DNA of 64,000 nt from HGM04593 sp045647745 (lineage in GTDB: Bacteria; Bacteroidota; Bacteroidia; Bacteroidales; Bacteroidaceae), in assembly GCA_045647745.1 (NCBI GenBank), contig JAZRMQ010000064.1, positions 41,738 to 105,737 of the forward strand, read 5' to 3'. The position numbers and the translations under genes were made by a program. The notes under the pieces were generated by a model that had not been told where the DNA came from, made no database searches, and was given only the letters and a program-made list of their open reading frames with translations. Of this stretch, positions 34,922-43,981 are shown one piece after another. Each line of letters begins with the position of its first letter. The stretch's first letter is position 1.

Positions 34922-35020
34922 GTGAAAAATTATTTTTACTTTACTAAGGGACAAAAGAGAGGTATTCTGCTCTTTGTTCTGCTGATAATTATTTCAGTTT
35001 TAATAAAATGGGGTATATAA
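34922..35020 (+). CDS. Possible 32-residue membrane peptide or remnant of a larger protein
   Basis: GTG-started frame of 32 codons plus stop. The peptide has a short polar/aromatic head (KNYFYFTKGQKRG) and one hydrophobic helix (ILLFVLLIIISVLI) ending in KWGI. The head and helix resemble the N-terminal membrane anchor of Bacteroidales helix-hairpin-helix (ComEA-like) proteins, so this could be the remnant of such a gene as well as a real small protein. It has a -7 box 66 bases upstream. It fills an otherwise empty gap between VanZ and ruvB. Evidence is limited to composition and position. Confidence 0.4.
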   Translation: MKNYFYFTKGQKRGILLFVLLIIISVLIKWGI

Positions 35021-35059
35021 AAAAGAGGTACTAAATTTTTAATTAACCTTTGCATATAC

Positions 35060-35067
35060 TATTTTTG
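35060..35067 (+). promoter_or_regulatory. -7 box of ruvB
   Basis: TATTTTTG matches TAnnTTTG and lies 38 bases upstream of the ruvB ATG. The -33 region is only T-rich (about 35035-35040). Confidence 0.5.
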
Positions 35068-35105
35068 CATAAACAAAGATTTTCACGAACAGACTTCAAC
35101 AATAT

Positions 35106-36125
35106 ATGAACGGAGATTTCAATATTCGCGGCAAGAACAGCGACAAAGAGTTTGAAAACGCCTTAAGGCCGCTCTCTTTTCCCGACTTTAACGGACAGGA
35201 AAAGATTGTGAGCAACCTTAAGATTTTTGTTCAAGCCGCCAAGATGCGTGGCGAGTCACTCGACCACGTGTTGTTGCACGGCCCTCCGGGACTGGGAAAG
35301 ACAACGCTGAGCAACATTATTGCCAATGAGCTGGGCGTTGGTTTCAAGGTGACCTCGGGCCCTGTGCTCGACAAGCCCGGCGACCTTGCCGGTATTCTCA
35401 CGTCGCTTGAGCCCAACGACGTTCTTTTCATTGACGAGATACACCGCCTTTCACCTATTGTGGAGGAGTATCTCTACTCTGCAATGGAGGATTACAGAAT
35501 TGATATTCTCATTGACAAAGGGCCATCGGCACGCTCGATACAAATTGACCTTAACCCATTCACACTCATTGGTGCAACAACACGAAGCGGACTACTCACT
35601 GCACCGCTGCGCGCACGCTTTGGCATAAATATGCACCTCGAATATTACGACAGCAAAACCTTGGCCGGCATCATTGGCCGCTCGGCGCAGATTTTGGGCG
35701 TATCGTTCGACGAAGATGCGACATACGAAATTGCACGTCGCAGCCGCGGAACGCCACGTATTGCCAACGCTCTTTTGCGTCGTGTAAGAGATTTTGCACA
35801 GGTTATGGGCGACGGACACATCACCAACAGCATAGCAAAGATGGCTCTCGAAGCTCTGAATATTGACAAATATGGGCTCGACGAGATTGATAATAAAATC
35901 CTCTGCACCATTATCGACAAGTTCAAGGGAGGCCCGGTGGGCATTGGCACAATTGCTACTGCTTTGAGCGAGGATACCGGCACTATCGAGGAGGTTTATG
36001 AACCTTATCTCATCAAGGAGGGATTTATTAAGCGCACCCCACGCGGACGCGAGGTGACCGACCTTGCTTATAAGCATCTTGGCAAAAGCCGTTTCAACAA
36101 CAACGAACAGGGAACACTTTTTTAA
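35106..36125 (+). CDS. ruvB: Holliday junction branch-migration helicase RuvB
   Basis: 339 residues, normal length. N-terminal RPLSFPDFNGQEKI, Walker A GPPGLGKT at 59-66, Walker B FIDEIHRL near 108-115, the beta-hairpin region with DKGPSARSIQID, sensor 1 IGATTRSGLLTAPLR, sensor 2 RSRGTPRIANALLRR, and a C-terminal winged helix ending RTPRGREVTDLAYKHL. It forms the hexameric motor of the RuvAB complex. ruvA and ruvC are not in the window. The flippase gene follows after nine bases, a pairing known in Bacteroidales. Confidence 0.98.
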   Translation: MNGDFNIRGKNSDKEFENALRPLSFPDFNGQEKIVSNLKIFVQAAKMRGESLDHVLLHGPPGLGKTTLSNIIANELGVGFKVTSGPVLDKPGDLAGILTSLEPNDVLFIDEIHRLSPIVEEYLYSAMEDYRIDILIDKGPSARSIQIDLNPFTLIGATTRSGLLTAPLRARFGINMHLEYYDSKTLAGIIGRSAQILGVSFDEDATYEIARRSRGTPRIANALLRRVRDFAQVMGDGHITNSIAKMALEALNIDKYGLDEIDNKILCTIIDKFKGGPVGIGTIATALSEDTGTIEEVYEPYLIKEGFIKRTPRGREVTDLAYKHLGKSRFNNNEQGTLF

Positions 36126-36134
36126 AACCGAAGA

Positions 36135-37622
36135 ATGGGTAAACTGCAATCACTACTGAAAGAGACTGCCATTTATGGTTTGAGCAGCATCGTCGGACGC
36201 TTTCTCAACTATCTGCTAGTACCCCTCTACACTGCAAAGATGAGTGTCGAGAGTGGAAATTATGGTGTAGTAACCAATATCTATGCTTGGACTGCGGTTC
36301 TACTTGTTTTTCTTACTTTTGGATTTGAGACAACATTCTTCAGATTTGCGAGCAAAGAGAAGGCCGATGTTCCAAAGGTCTTTTCAATGTCGATGCAGGT
36401 GATTGGAGTATTGTGTGGTGTGTTCCTGCTTGCCGTGTTATATTTTCTGACACCCGTGGCCGAGGCTCTTGGTTACGGAAAACACCCCGAGTTTATTGGA
36501 ATGATGGCTGTGGTTGTTTCTCTTGATGCTTTGCAGGCTATACCTTTCGGGCTTTTAAGACTACAGAAAAAGGCAATAAAATTTGCGTCGCTAAAGTTAT
36601 TCAACATATTTACAAACATCGCCCTCAACCTTTTTGTCTTTGTAGCGCTACCCTATCTACACTCTAAAAGCCCTGATTTTTGGAACAGTTTATACCTCCC
36701 CGACAATCAGGCCTTCTACGTGTTTTTCATAAACCTTATATGCACTGCGAGCATAACATTTTTCCTTATTCCCGAGCTTAGGATATACCGCCCAACAGGT
36801 GACAAAGCACTGCTTAGGAGTATGCTTAAATACTCTTGGCCGCTACTACTGCTGGGCATTGCGGGAGTGCTGAACCTGCACGCCGACAAAATTATATACA
36901 CGTGGCTTGTCCCGGGCGACAGAGGCATACAGGAGCTAAGCGTTTATGGAGCCGCAGTGAAGATTGCCGCCATTATGGCAATGCTAATGCAAGCCTTTCG
37001 CTACGCATACGAACCATTTGTATTCAGCAATAGCCAAGAAAAAGGAAGCAAGGAGCTTTATGCCAAAGCAATGAAATACTTTATAATAATGTCAATGCTG
37101 GCGTTTCTTGTTGTGGTTTTTTATATGGATATTCTGAAATATATCATAAACAGCAACTATTGGGGTGGCCTGAAGGTCGTGCCCATTGTTATGGCTGCCG
37201 AAATTTTTATGGGCATATATTTCAACCTTTCGTTTTGGTATAAATTGAACGACGAAACATACTGGGGTGCTATTTTCTCTTTTATCGGCTGCGCACTGCT
37301 GTTTGCTGTGAACATCATTTTCGTGCCGAAATATGGCTATATGGCCAGCGCTTGGGCATCTTTCACCGGCTACTTTGCCGCAATGACACTCTCTTATTTT
37401 ATCGGGCAGAAGAGAAACCCAATAAACTATGACTTAAAGAGCATTTTCCAATTTACATTGCTTTTTATAGTGCTGTACAAAGCCTCGACGATAATCCCGA
37501 CAGAGAATAGCATTGTAAAGATGTTGTGTAACACCGGACTATTAATCATATTCCTGTTATTTACATTCAACACCATAAAAAAAGAGATAAAATCACTTCG
37601 CAAAAAAACGAATAAACAATAA
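36135..37622 (+). CDS. Polysaccharide flippase (MATE/MOP superfamily), non-locus copy
   Basis: 495 residues with about 14 membrane helices. The N-terminus LKETAIYGLSSIVGRFLNYLLVPLYTAKM is the family's characteristic first helix pair. It is a full-length Wzx/RfbX-like transporter, distinct from the truncated flippase at the window start. It sits directly behind ruvB, outside any glycan cluster, so it may serve a conserved envelope glycan such as O-glycans or LPS. Substrate unknown. The C-terminus is basic. Confidence 0.88.
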   Translation: MGKLQSLLKETAIYGLSSIVGRFLNYLLVPLYTAKMSVESGNYGVVTNIYAWTAVLLVFLTFGFETTFFRFASKEKADVPKVFSMSMQVIGVLCGVFLLAVLYFLTPVAEALGYGKHPEFIGMMAVVVSLDALQAIPFGLLRLQKKAIKFASLKLFNIFTNIALNLFVFVALPYLHSKSPDFWNSLYLPDNQAFYVFFINLICTASITFFLIPELRIYRPTGDKALLRSMLKYSWPLLLLGIAGVLNLHADKIIYTWLVPGDRGIQELSVYGAAVKIAAIMAMLMQAFRYAYEPFVFSNSQEKGSKELYAKAMKYFIIMSMLAFLVVVFYMDILKYIINSNYWGGLKVVPIVMAAEIFMGIYFNLSFWYKLNDETYWGAIFSFIGCALLFAVNIIFVPKYGYMASAWASFTGYFAAMTLSYFIGQKRNPINYDLKSIFQFTLLFIVLYKASTIIPTENSIVKMLCNTGLLIIFLLFTFNTIKKEIKSLRKKTNKQ

Positions 37623-37720
37623 CCGGCCTAAGCATCGGAGCTAATGGTTGTGCACACAATCTTTTATCCATTTTATTCTCATTTTTACGACCAAAAAGAC
37701 ATTCAATTAATATTATTTAG

Positions 37721-37728
37721 TATATTTG
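37721..37728 (+). promoter_or_regulatory. -7 box before the acyltransferase pair
   Basis: TATATTTG is an exact TAnnTTTG, 26 bases upstream of the ATG at 37755. No clear -33 box. The remaining gap 37623-37720 shows nothing recognisable. Confidence 0.5.
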
Positions 37729-37754
37729 CATTATAATAACCACAATTGGATTGA

Positions 37755-38576
37755 ATGACTATGAACGATATAATTCAAATAGACGTTAAGTCAATTCTCG
37801 CTGCAAAAGCAGGAAAAAAAGCGCGATATATCCCTCGCTTCGTTATTTCGTATCTAAAGAAAATCATCCATCAGGATGAGGTCAACGAGGCTTTGCGCTC
37901 TTTTGGTCACAAAAAGGACCTTGATTTCATCAACGCTTTTATGGAGTATTTTAATAACTCTTTCGAAGTACACGGCCTTGAAAACCTGCCAAAAGATGAC
38001 CGTCGTTACACATTCGTGAGCAACCATCCGCTCGGTGCACAGGACGGGCTGGGCCTTGCCTACATCTTGGGGCCAATATATGAAGGAAAGGTCAAATTCC
38101 TTGTAAACGACCTATTGATGAACATTCCACAGATATCATCTTTCTGGGTTCCCATCAACAAAACAGGAAAACAGGCACGCAACTTTCCACAACAAGTGAA
38201 CGCAGCCTTCCAAGGCGAGAATCACATTGTAATGTTCCCCGCAGGCTTGTGCTCACGCAAAAAGAAAGGAGTTATCAAAGACTTGCCTTGGAAAAAAACC
38301 TTCATAACAAAGAGCGTACAAACACAGCGCGATATTGTGCCCATTCATTTTGAGGGCGAGAACTCAAAGTTCTTCTATCGCCTTGCCAACATCAATAAGA
38401 TGCTGGGTATAAAGTTCAACATTGCAATGCTATACCTCAGCGATGAGATGTTTAAGAACAAGAATAAAACATTCAAAGTTACTATAGGCAAGCCTATTCC
38501 TTGGCAGACTTTCGACAAAACAAAAAATGCAACAGAGTGGGCACAATATGTCCAAGATGTAGTATATTCACTATAG
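37755..38576 (+). CDS. glsA: PlsC-family O-acyltransferase, likely glycine-lipid GlsA
   Basis: 273 residues. FVSNHPLGAQDGLG at 87-100 is the acyltransferase active-site block; the spacing here is H-x5-D (H91, D97) rather than the classical H-x4-D. VPINKTGKQAR and MFPAGLCSRKKKG are the second and third motifs of the family. It is paired with a GNAT-type N-acyltransferase gene 18 bases downstream. In Bacteroides thetaiotaomicron such a pair (GlsB then GlsA) makes N-acyl and then N,O-diacyl glycine lipids in the membrane. By analogy this enzyme would add the second, O-linked acyl chain. Gene naming relies on this pairing. Confidence 0.72.
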   Translation: MTMNDIIQIDVKSILAAKAGKKARYIPRFVISYLKKIIHQDEVNEALRSFGHKKDLDFINAFMEYFNNSFEVHGLENLPKDDRRYTFVSNHPLGAQDGLGLAYILGPIYEGKVKFLVNDLLMNIPQISSFWVPINKTGKQARNFPQQVNAAFQGENHIVMFPAGLCSRKKKGVIKDLPWKKTFITKSVQTQRDIVPIHFEGENSKFFYRLANINKMLGIKFNIAMLYLSDEMFKNKNKTFKVTIGKPIPWQTFDKTKNATEWAQYVQDVVYSL

Positions 38577-38594
38577 AACAATTACAAACACAAT

Positions 38595-39590
38595 ATGAAA
38601 GACATTATTGCACCAGTTCCCAAGGAACTGCTTAGAGCTGAACTCACCGAGGATAAATTGCTGCGTTTTACACACAGAAGCGACAATGAAATCTATATAG
38701 TAACAGCCTTCGACTCGCCAAATGTAATGCGCGAGATTGGCCGTTTGCGCGAGATTGCATTCCGTGCAGCAGGTGGTGGTACAGGAAAAGAGGTCGATAT
38801 TGACGAATTCGACACAATGGAGGTTCCATACAAGCAGCTCATCGTGTGGAATCCCGAGAACAATGATATCATTGGAGGCTATCGTTACATCTATGGCAAA
38901 GACGTGCGCTTTGACGAAAAAGGGGAGCCAATCATTGCAACAGCACACGGAATGTTCAATTTCTCGGAGAAATTCCTCAAAGAGGTATTGCCCTACACGG
39001 TTGAGCTTGGCCGTGCGTTCGTAGCTCTTGAATACCAATCGACACGTATGGGAGCCAAGAGCCTTTTTGCACTCGACAATCTATGGGACGGCCTTGGTGC
39101 GCTCACCGTTGTAATCCCCGAGGTGAAATATTTATACGGAAAGGTCACAATGTATCCATCGTACCTGACAAAGGCTCGTGATATGATATTGTATTTCCTT
39201 AAAAAGCACTTCCCCGACAAAGAGGGGCTTGTAAAGCCTGTTACTCCGTTGCAGCTCGAGACCGACGAAGATGAGCTTGCTGCAATATTCTCAAAAGATA
39301 CCTTCAAGGAAGATTACAGAATTCTAAAGCAGGAGGTTCACAAGTTTGGCCTTGCAATTCCACCAATGGTAAATGCCTATATGGGATTATCGCCGACTAT
39401 GAAAATCTTTGGAACGGCTGTGAACTACGATTTTGGCAATGTTGAGGAGACCGGACTTTTGATTGCTGTCGATGAATTGCAGGACAGCACAAGAATGAGA
39501 TATATTGAATCATTTATCAAGGAGCACCCCGAGGCTATAAAATTAACATCGGGAGCAGACAAGATTTTTAACGAGAAGGAGGAGAATTAA
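38595..39590 (+). CDS. glsB: Hemolysin-like N-acyltransferase, likely glycine-lipid GlsB
   Basis: 331 residues. The N-terminal two thirds match the OlsB/hemolysin-type GNAT fold (PF13444): VMREIGRLREIAFRAAGGGTG, DEFDTMEVPYKQLIVW, IIGGYRYIYG and VELGRAFVALEYQ are its conserved blocks. These enzymes acylate an amino acid (ornithine or glycine) with a 3-hydroxy fatty acyl chain. The neighbour upstream is a PlsC-like O-acyltransferase, which makes a glycine-lipid pathway the best reading; ornithine lipid is the alternative. Confidence 0.75.
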   Translation: MKDIIAPVPKELLRAELTEDKLLRFTHRSDNEIYIVTAFDSPNVMREIGRLREIAFRAAGGGTGKEVDIDEFDTMEVPYKQLIVWNPENNDIIGGYRYIYGKDVRFDEKGEPIIATAHGMFNFSEKFLKEVLPYTVELGRAFVALEYQSTRMGAKSLFALDNLWDGLGALTVVIPEVKYLYGKVTMYPSYLTKARDMILYFLKKHFPDKEGLVKPVTPLQLETDEDELAAIFSKDTFKEDYRILKQEVHKFGLAIPPMVNAYMGLSPTMKIFGTAVNYDFGNVEETGLLIAVDELQDSTRMRYIESFIKEHPEAIKLTSGADKIFNEKEEN

Positions 39591-39637
39591 TTCAAGCATC
39601 AGCGCAACATTTTCACCTTTTTTCAATTATATATAGT

Positions 39638-40069
39638 ATGAAAGTTGAGATAATAAATAAATCAAAGCATCAGTTGCCATCATACGCCACAGCGCTTTCG
39701 GCCGGTATGGACCTGAGAGCAAACCTTGAGAGCCCCATTGTGCTGCAACCAATGGAGAGGACACTCGTTCCCACAGGGCTTTTCATCGCCCTGCCCGAGG
39801 GTTACGAGGCTCAGGTGCGCCCACGTAGCGGCCTTGCAATAAAGAAAGGCATAACAGTGCTCAATTCCCCCGGAACTATTGATGCAGATTATCGTGGAGA
39901 GGTGTGCGTAATACTTGTCAATCTCTCGAAAGAGCCTTTTACAATAACCGATGGCGAGCGCATTGCACAGATGGTCATTGCACGCCACGAGCAGGTAGAA
40001 TGGTGTGAGTGCGAGGAGCTGGGCGCTACCGACCGTGGAGCCGGAGGCTTTGGGCACACAGGTGTTTGA
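39638..40069 (+). CDS. dut: Deoxyuridine 5'-triphosphate nucleotidohydrolase
   Basis: 143 residues, normal for trimeric dUTPase. The five motifs are present: ALSAGMDLRA, PRSGLAIKKG, GTIDADYRGE, GERIAQMVI and the C-terminal arm RGAGGFGHTG. It hydrolyses dUTP to dUMP, keeping uracil out of DNA. It is the first gene of a conserved Bacteroidales set with the TPR, DUF4292 and EnvC-like genes, in which it is the only metabolic member. Confidence 0.97.
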   Translation: MKVEIINKSKHQLPSYATALSAGMDLRANLESPIVLQPMERTLVPTGLFIALPEGYEAQVRPRSGLAIKKGITVLNSPGTIDADYRGEVCVILVNLSKEPFTITDGERIAQMVIARHEQVEWCECEELGATDRGAGGFGHTGV

Positions 40070-40090
40070 TAACAAGATAAAAAGTTTTGT

Positions 40091-41815
40091 ATGAAACAGC
40101 CGTGGAGGCACATAATATATCTGTTTTTGCTGTTTCTGTCGGTCACAGGAGTGGCTCAGAACAATGAAAATAATATCGACGCACGCAAGCGTGCCGTCGA
40201 TTATTTTCATTTGGAGTCAATATCGCTTATAGAGCAAGAGAGATATGACGAGGCATACGAAATGCTTGAACATTGTTATGCCCTCGACTCAACATCTACC
40301 GCAACACAATTCTTTTTATCATCCTTCTACTCCATCTTGGACAAAGACAGCATCGCCAGCAAGATGCTTGAATATATTGTCAGCAAAGACCCTGAAAACA
40401 AAGCGTATAACGATGCTTTGGTCAGCCAATATGCCCGAACAGGAAATTGGAAAGCGGCCATTGCCGTATATGAAAGAATTATCAATACGGCTCACTCAAA
40501 AAATGAGATATACAAATCTCTGTACACGCTCTACTACGACGACGGAAATTTTGAGAAAGCACTGGAAATTCTTGACAAGATTGAGGATTTTGATGGAAAC
40601 ACCAGCGAGGTTGCAGCAAAAAGAATACAGTTATATCTGCTGTTGAACAAACGGGACGAAGTTGACAAAATTATAGAGCAAGCGATTGCAACAAATCAAG
40701 ATGACCTCTTTTTTATGGCATTTATTGGCGAGATGTACACTCTAATGGATGAGTACGAACTTGCCGAAGATACCTATCTGAAGATTCTTGAAAAATCACC
40801 CGACGACGTTTTGACACAATCGTCACTTGTTAACCTCTATGCAAAATGCGGCAACGACCCCGCCTTTTGCAAGGCTATTGAAACTTATATAAAGAATGAG
40901 AGAGTTGACACCGAGGAGCGTCTGACAAATGTGGTGCGTTACGTGCTCTATAAAGAGGAGACAGATAGTGTATATATTAAACAATTCTTCCAAGAGCTGT
41001 TACAGCTCCCTTTTGACAAATTGGAGCTACACGAATCGTATGCAAAGTATCTTGAATACAAAAATGCCGACAGAAGCGAGATTATTCCAGTGTACAAAAA
41101 GATTATTGAGTTAGATGCCGAAAATATCGCAGCAATAGTCAATCTATTGCAATATGCCATTGAAGATGAGGACAAGGATGCTGTGCTAAAATATGCCGAC
41201 GAAGCAATTATGTTCCTGCCACAACACTTAGAGCTATACTATTACAAGGGCTTGTCGCTCTATCTGCTTGGCAAAAAAGAGGAGAGCATTGAGGCGTATA
41301 AACAGGGGCTTGAGAAACGCGATGCAGAGACCGATGACAAGCTCGTTGCCGAACTCTACACCTCTACCGGGCACATTTATCACGAGCTTGAGATGAAAGA
41401 AGAGTGCTATGCTGCATACGACTCGGCGTTAGTATACAACCCCGATAAAATAGACGTTCTGAATAACTACGCCTATTTTCTATCACTTGAGGAGAGAGAT
41501 TTGCAGAGGGCTCTCGAAATGAGCCATAAGACTATTGTTGCAGAGCCTGACAACCAGACGAACCTCGACACATACGCTTGGATACTATTCAAGATGGAGC
41601 GCTACGAGGAGGCCAAAGCATATGCCGAGAAAGTTATCTCTTTGAACGAAGAGATGAGCGCAGAGGTGCTGCATCACATTGGCGATATTTACGCAAAGTG
41701 CGGAAACATTGACAAAGCCGTCACATATTGGGAAAAGGCACGCGAAGCGGGAGAGAATACAAAAATATTGAACAAAAAGATAAAAAAACGCAAATATTAC
41801 AATGGAGCAAAATAA
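40091..41815 (+). CDS. Secreted/lipid-face TPR-repeat protein
   Basis: 574 residues. Residues 1-23 are a signal peptide (basic start, hydrophobic core YLFLLFLSVTG, cleavage near GVA-Q). The rest is built of about 12 tetratricopeptide repeats; good examples are AVYERIINTAHSKNEIYKSL, DTYLKILEKSPDDVLTQSSL and AYDSALVYNPDKIDVLNNYA. It is probably a periplasmic scaffold. Its 3' end overlaps the lipoprotein gene by 14 bases, so the two are translated together. Its partner is unknown, but the operon links it to the DUF4292 lipoprotein and the EnvC-like activator. Confidence 0.87.
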   Translation: MKQPWRHIIYLFLLFLSVTGVAQNNENNIDARKRAVDYFHLESISLIEQERYDEAYEMLEHCYALDSTSTATQFFLSSFYSILDKDSIASKMLEYIVSKDPENKAYNDALVSQYARTGNWKAAIAVYERIINTAHSKNEIYKSLYTLYYDDGNFEKALEILDKIEDFDGNTSEVAAKRIQLYLLLNKRDEVDKIIEQAIATNQDDLFFMAFIGEMYTLMDEYELAEDTYLKILEKSPDDVLTQSSLVNLYAKCGNDPAFCKAIETYIKNERVDTEERLTNVVRYVLYKEETDSVYIKQFFQELLQLPFDKLELHESYAKYLEYKNADRSEIIPVYKKIIELDAENIAAIVNLLQYAIEDEDKDAVLKYADEAIMFLPQHLELYYYKGLSLYLLGKKEESIEAYKQGLEKRDAETDDKLVAELYTSTGHIYHELEMKEECYAAYDSALVYNPDKIDVLNNYAYFLSLEERDLQRALEMSHKTIVAEPDNQTNLDTYAWILFKMERYEEAKAYAEKVISLNEEMSAEVLHHIGDIYAKCGNIDKAVTYWEKAREAGENTKILNKKIKKRKYYNGAK

Positions 41816-42635
41816 GAAGATAATATTCGTCATTCTGGCATTGACGCTATTAGTTGCCGGCTGTACATCTAAAAGAGCCGTGCAGAGCCGAGAGAGTGAG
41901 CCGGTGGAGGTAATCGATGAGACTATCTACATTGCCGAGTTTCCGGCGATAACCCCCGATACTATTGCTTTGAAATATCTGTCGGGTAATGCCGACCTAA
42001 ATTTGAAAGTTAATGGCAGCGACATTAATATTAAAGGCAAACTACGCATCAAAAGAGGTGAAGGTATACAAATAAGCATCACGCCTCTTGGGCTCATTGA
42101 AGCAGCCTGCGTAGAGTTTCTACCACAAAAAATACGTTTTATAAACAAACTATTCAAGACATATACCGAGGTCCCCTACTCCGAGGCCGCAGCAATAGGC
42201 CTCGCAGGCGTAAATTACAATGTGCTGGAGGCGATATTCCTTAACTACGCCTTCTTGCCCGATGGCCGCCTTGCACACAAAGGACTGAACGAGTTAAACG
42301 TTGAAAAACAGGAAAACCACTATCTGTTGAACACAAAAAAGAACACAGCGATGAAATATAGCTTTCTTATAGACAAAAACAGTGGCAGCCTTGTTTCGTG
42401 CAGTGGACTAAGCAGCAGTGGCGAGAGTATTAAGTGCGACTACTCAAACTTTGACAATGTCGGCAATATCTCTTTCCCCAATGATATATGCATCAATTTC
42501 AAAGGAGATACTACAATAAAGTTGAATTTTGAGCTAAATAAAACAAACAACAAATCATTCACATTCTCTACCCGCAGCATAAACAACTCCTATCGCAAAC
42601 AGAGCGTAGGCGACTTTATAAAGTCAATAAAATAA
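41802..42635 (+). CDS. DUF4292 lipoprotein (LolA/LolB-like fold candidate)
   Basis: 277 residues. A lipoprotein signal ends LTLLVAGC with the lipidated Cys at 21. The mature part alternates beta strands (LKYLSGNADLNLKV, DINIKGKLRIKRGEGIQISI), as in DUF4292 proteins, which are thought to resemble LolA/LolB carriers. It probably sits in the outer membrane facing the periplasm. It overlaps the TPR gene and is followed four bases later by the EnvC-like gene. The exact function is unknown. Confidence 0.8.
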   Translation: MEQNKKIIFVILALTLLVAGCTSKRAVQSRESEPVEVIDETIYIAEFPAITPDTIALKYLSGNADLNLKVNGSDINIKGKLRIKRGEGIQISITPLGLIEAACVEFLPQKIRFINKLFKTYTEVPYSEAAAIGLAGVNYNVLEAIFLNYAFLPDGRLAHKGLNELNVEKQENHYLLNTKKNTAMKYSFLIDKNSGSLVSCSGLSSSGESIKCDYSNFDNVGNISFPNDICINFKGDTTIKLNFELNKTNNKSFTFSTRSINNSYRKQSVGDFIKSIK

Positions 42636-42639
42636 GAAT

Positions 42640-43938
42640 ATGAAAAACCGTATAATAGGCTGTATACTACTGCTGATACTCTCTTTCACAGCACTCTCAA
42701 GCGTTCAGGCACAAGGGGATGCTGTTGAGAGTTTGCGCAACAAGGCCAACACATTGCGCAAAGAGATAAAACAGAAGGAGGCCATACTATTATCGTCGCA
42801 GAAAGATATTAACGGCAGGCTCAATAATCTCAAAATAATAACAGCAAAGATTGGTGAGTATAAGAACCTTGTCGGCTTGTTGCAAAAAGAGGTAAAAGCT
42901 CTCGATAACAAGATGGCAGCCATCGACAAGGAGATAAAAGCACTGGGCAAGGATATTACCAACAAAGAGCAGAGCGTTGAGGTTTCTCGCGCCGAGTATG
43001 CTGAGGCTTTGCGAAAGGCGCGTAAATACAACAATTTCGAGAATAAGATGATGTTCGTATTTTCGGCCGATGACTTTAACAAGATGGCGCGTCGTTACAG
43101 ATATGCCAACAGCTATATGAATGCGCATAAAGAGCTTGCCGACAGCTTGAAGAAGAAAATTGTCGAGCTCGAAGAGAAGCAGAAAGAGCTAAAAGAGAAG
43201 CGCAATGAGCTTGAAAAGACACGCTCGGCAAAAAAGGCCTCGTTAAAGGAGCAGGAGACCGAACGCGCACGAATACAAAAACTTGAGAAAGAGCAGAAAA
43301 ACATCATTGCCGGGCTGGAAAAAGAAAAGAAAAAGGTACAGGCCGAACTAAAAAAGCAACGTAACGAGCTGAACAAACTGAACGCCGCCATCAAACGTGA
43401 GGTTGAGAAGGTTGTTGCTGCCGAAAATGCCAAAGAGAAGAGAAGCGAAAGCGGCAACAAAAAGAATAAAACAAAAAAGGAGGGTTCTATATATAGCGAG
43501 GATGCCGGCATAGCAAAAATGACGGGCTCTTTTCAGAACAACAAAACAAAAATGCCGGTACCAATAACAGGAGCCTATCTGCTTGTCGACAAATTTGGCG
43601 AGAGAAACGCAGTAGAGGGCAAAGGCAGTGTTATGATAAACAATGGTGGCCTCACTTTTAAAGGGACAAAGGGTGCAAAAGCGCGTGCAATCTTTGAAGG
43701 CACCGTATCCACAGTGTTCCACCACAACAACTACACCTGCGTATTGGTGCGCCACGGAAAATACATCTCGGTCTATTGTAACGTAGAGAATGTACAAGTA
43801 AAGAGTGGCGACAAAATCAAGGCTGGCGACACTGTTGGCGACGTGGCAATAGATGCCGAAGATGGCAATCCACGATTGCTGTTCCAGCTATACCACGAAA
43901 AAACACTATTAAACCCGGCCGAATGGTTAAAGCTATAA
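42640..43938 (+). CDS. EnvC-like murein hydrolase activator (degenerate M23/LytM)
   Basis: 432 residues. Signal peptide 1-24 (cleavage near VQA-QG), then a long Lys/Glu-rich coiled coil (25-290), then a C-terminal LytM/M23 domain (310-432). The catalytic residues of active M23 peptidases are missing: the first H-x3-D position reads INNGGLTF, and the H-x-H site reads FQLYH. This is the layout of EnvC, which activates amidases during cell division instead of cutting peptidoglycan itself. The gene closes the operon and is followed by a bidirectional terminator. Confidence 0.87.
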   Translation: MKNRIIGCILLLILSFTALSSVQAQGDAVESLRNKANTLRKEIKQKEAILLSSQKDINGRLNNLKIITAKIGEYKNLVGLLQKEVKALDNKMAAIDKEIKALGKDITNKEQSVEVSRAEYAEALRKARKYNNFENKMMFVFSADDFNKMARRYRYANSYMNAHKELADSLKKKIVELEEKQKELKEKRNELEKTRSAKKASLKEQETERARIQKLEKEQKNIIAGLEKEKKKVQAELKKQRNELNKLNAAIKREVEKVVAAENAKEKRSESGNKKNKTKKEGSIYSEDAGIAKMTGSFQNNKTKMPVPITGAYLLVDKFGERNAVEGKGSVMINNGGLTFKGTKGAKARAIFEGTVSTVFHHNNYTCVLVRHGKYISVYCNVENVQVKSGDKIKAGDTVGDVAIDAEDGNPRLLFQLYHEKTLLNPAEWLKL

Positions 43939-43941
43939 AGC

Positions 43942-43974
43942 TATTGCGGTGGCCGAATTTCGGCCACCGCAATA
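43942..43974. terminator. Bidirectional terminator between the EnvC-like gene and argD
   Basis: 14-bp perfect stem, TATTGCGGTGGCCG at 43942-43955 and CGGCCACCGCAATA at 43961-43974, five-base loop, with a T-rich tail on the + strand (CTTTTAATT). Serves the two convergent operons. Confidence 0.9.
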
Positions 43975-43981
43975 CTTTTAA

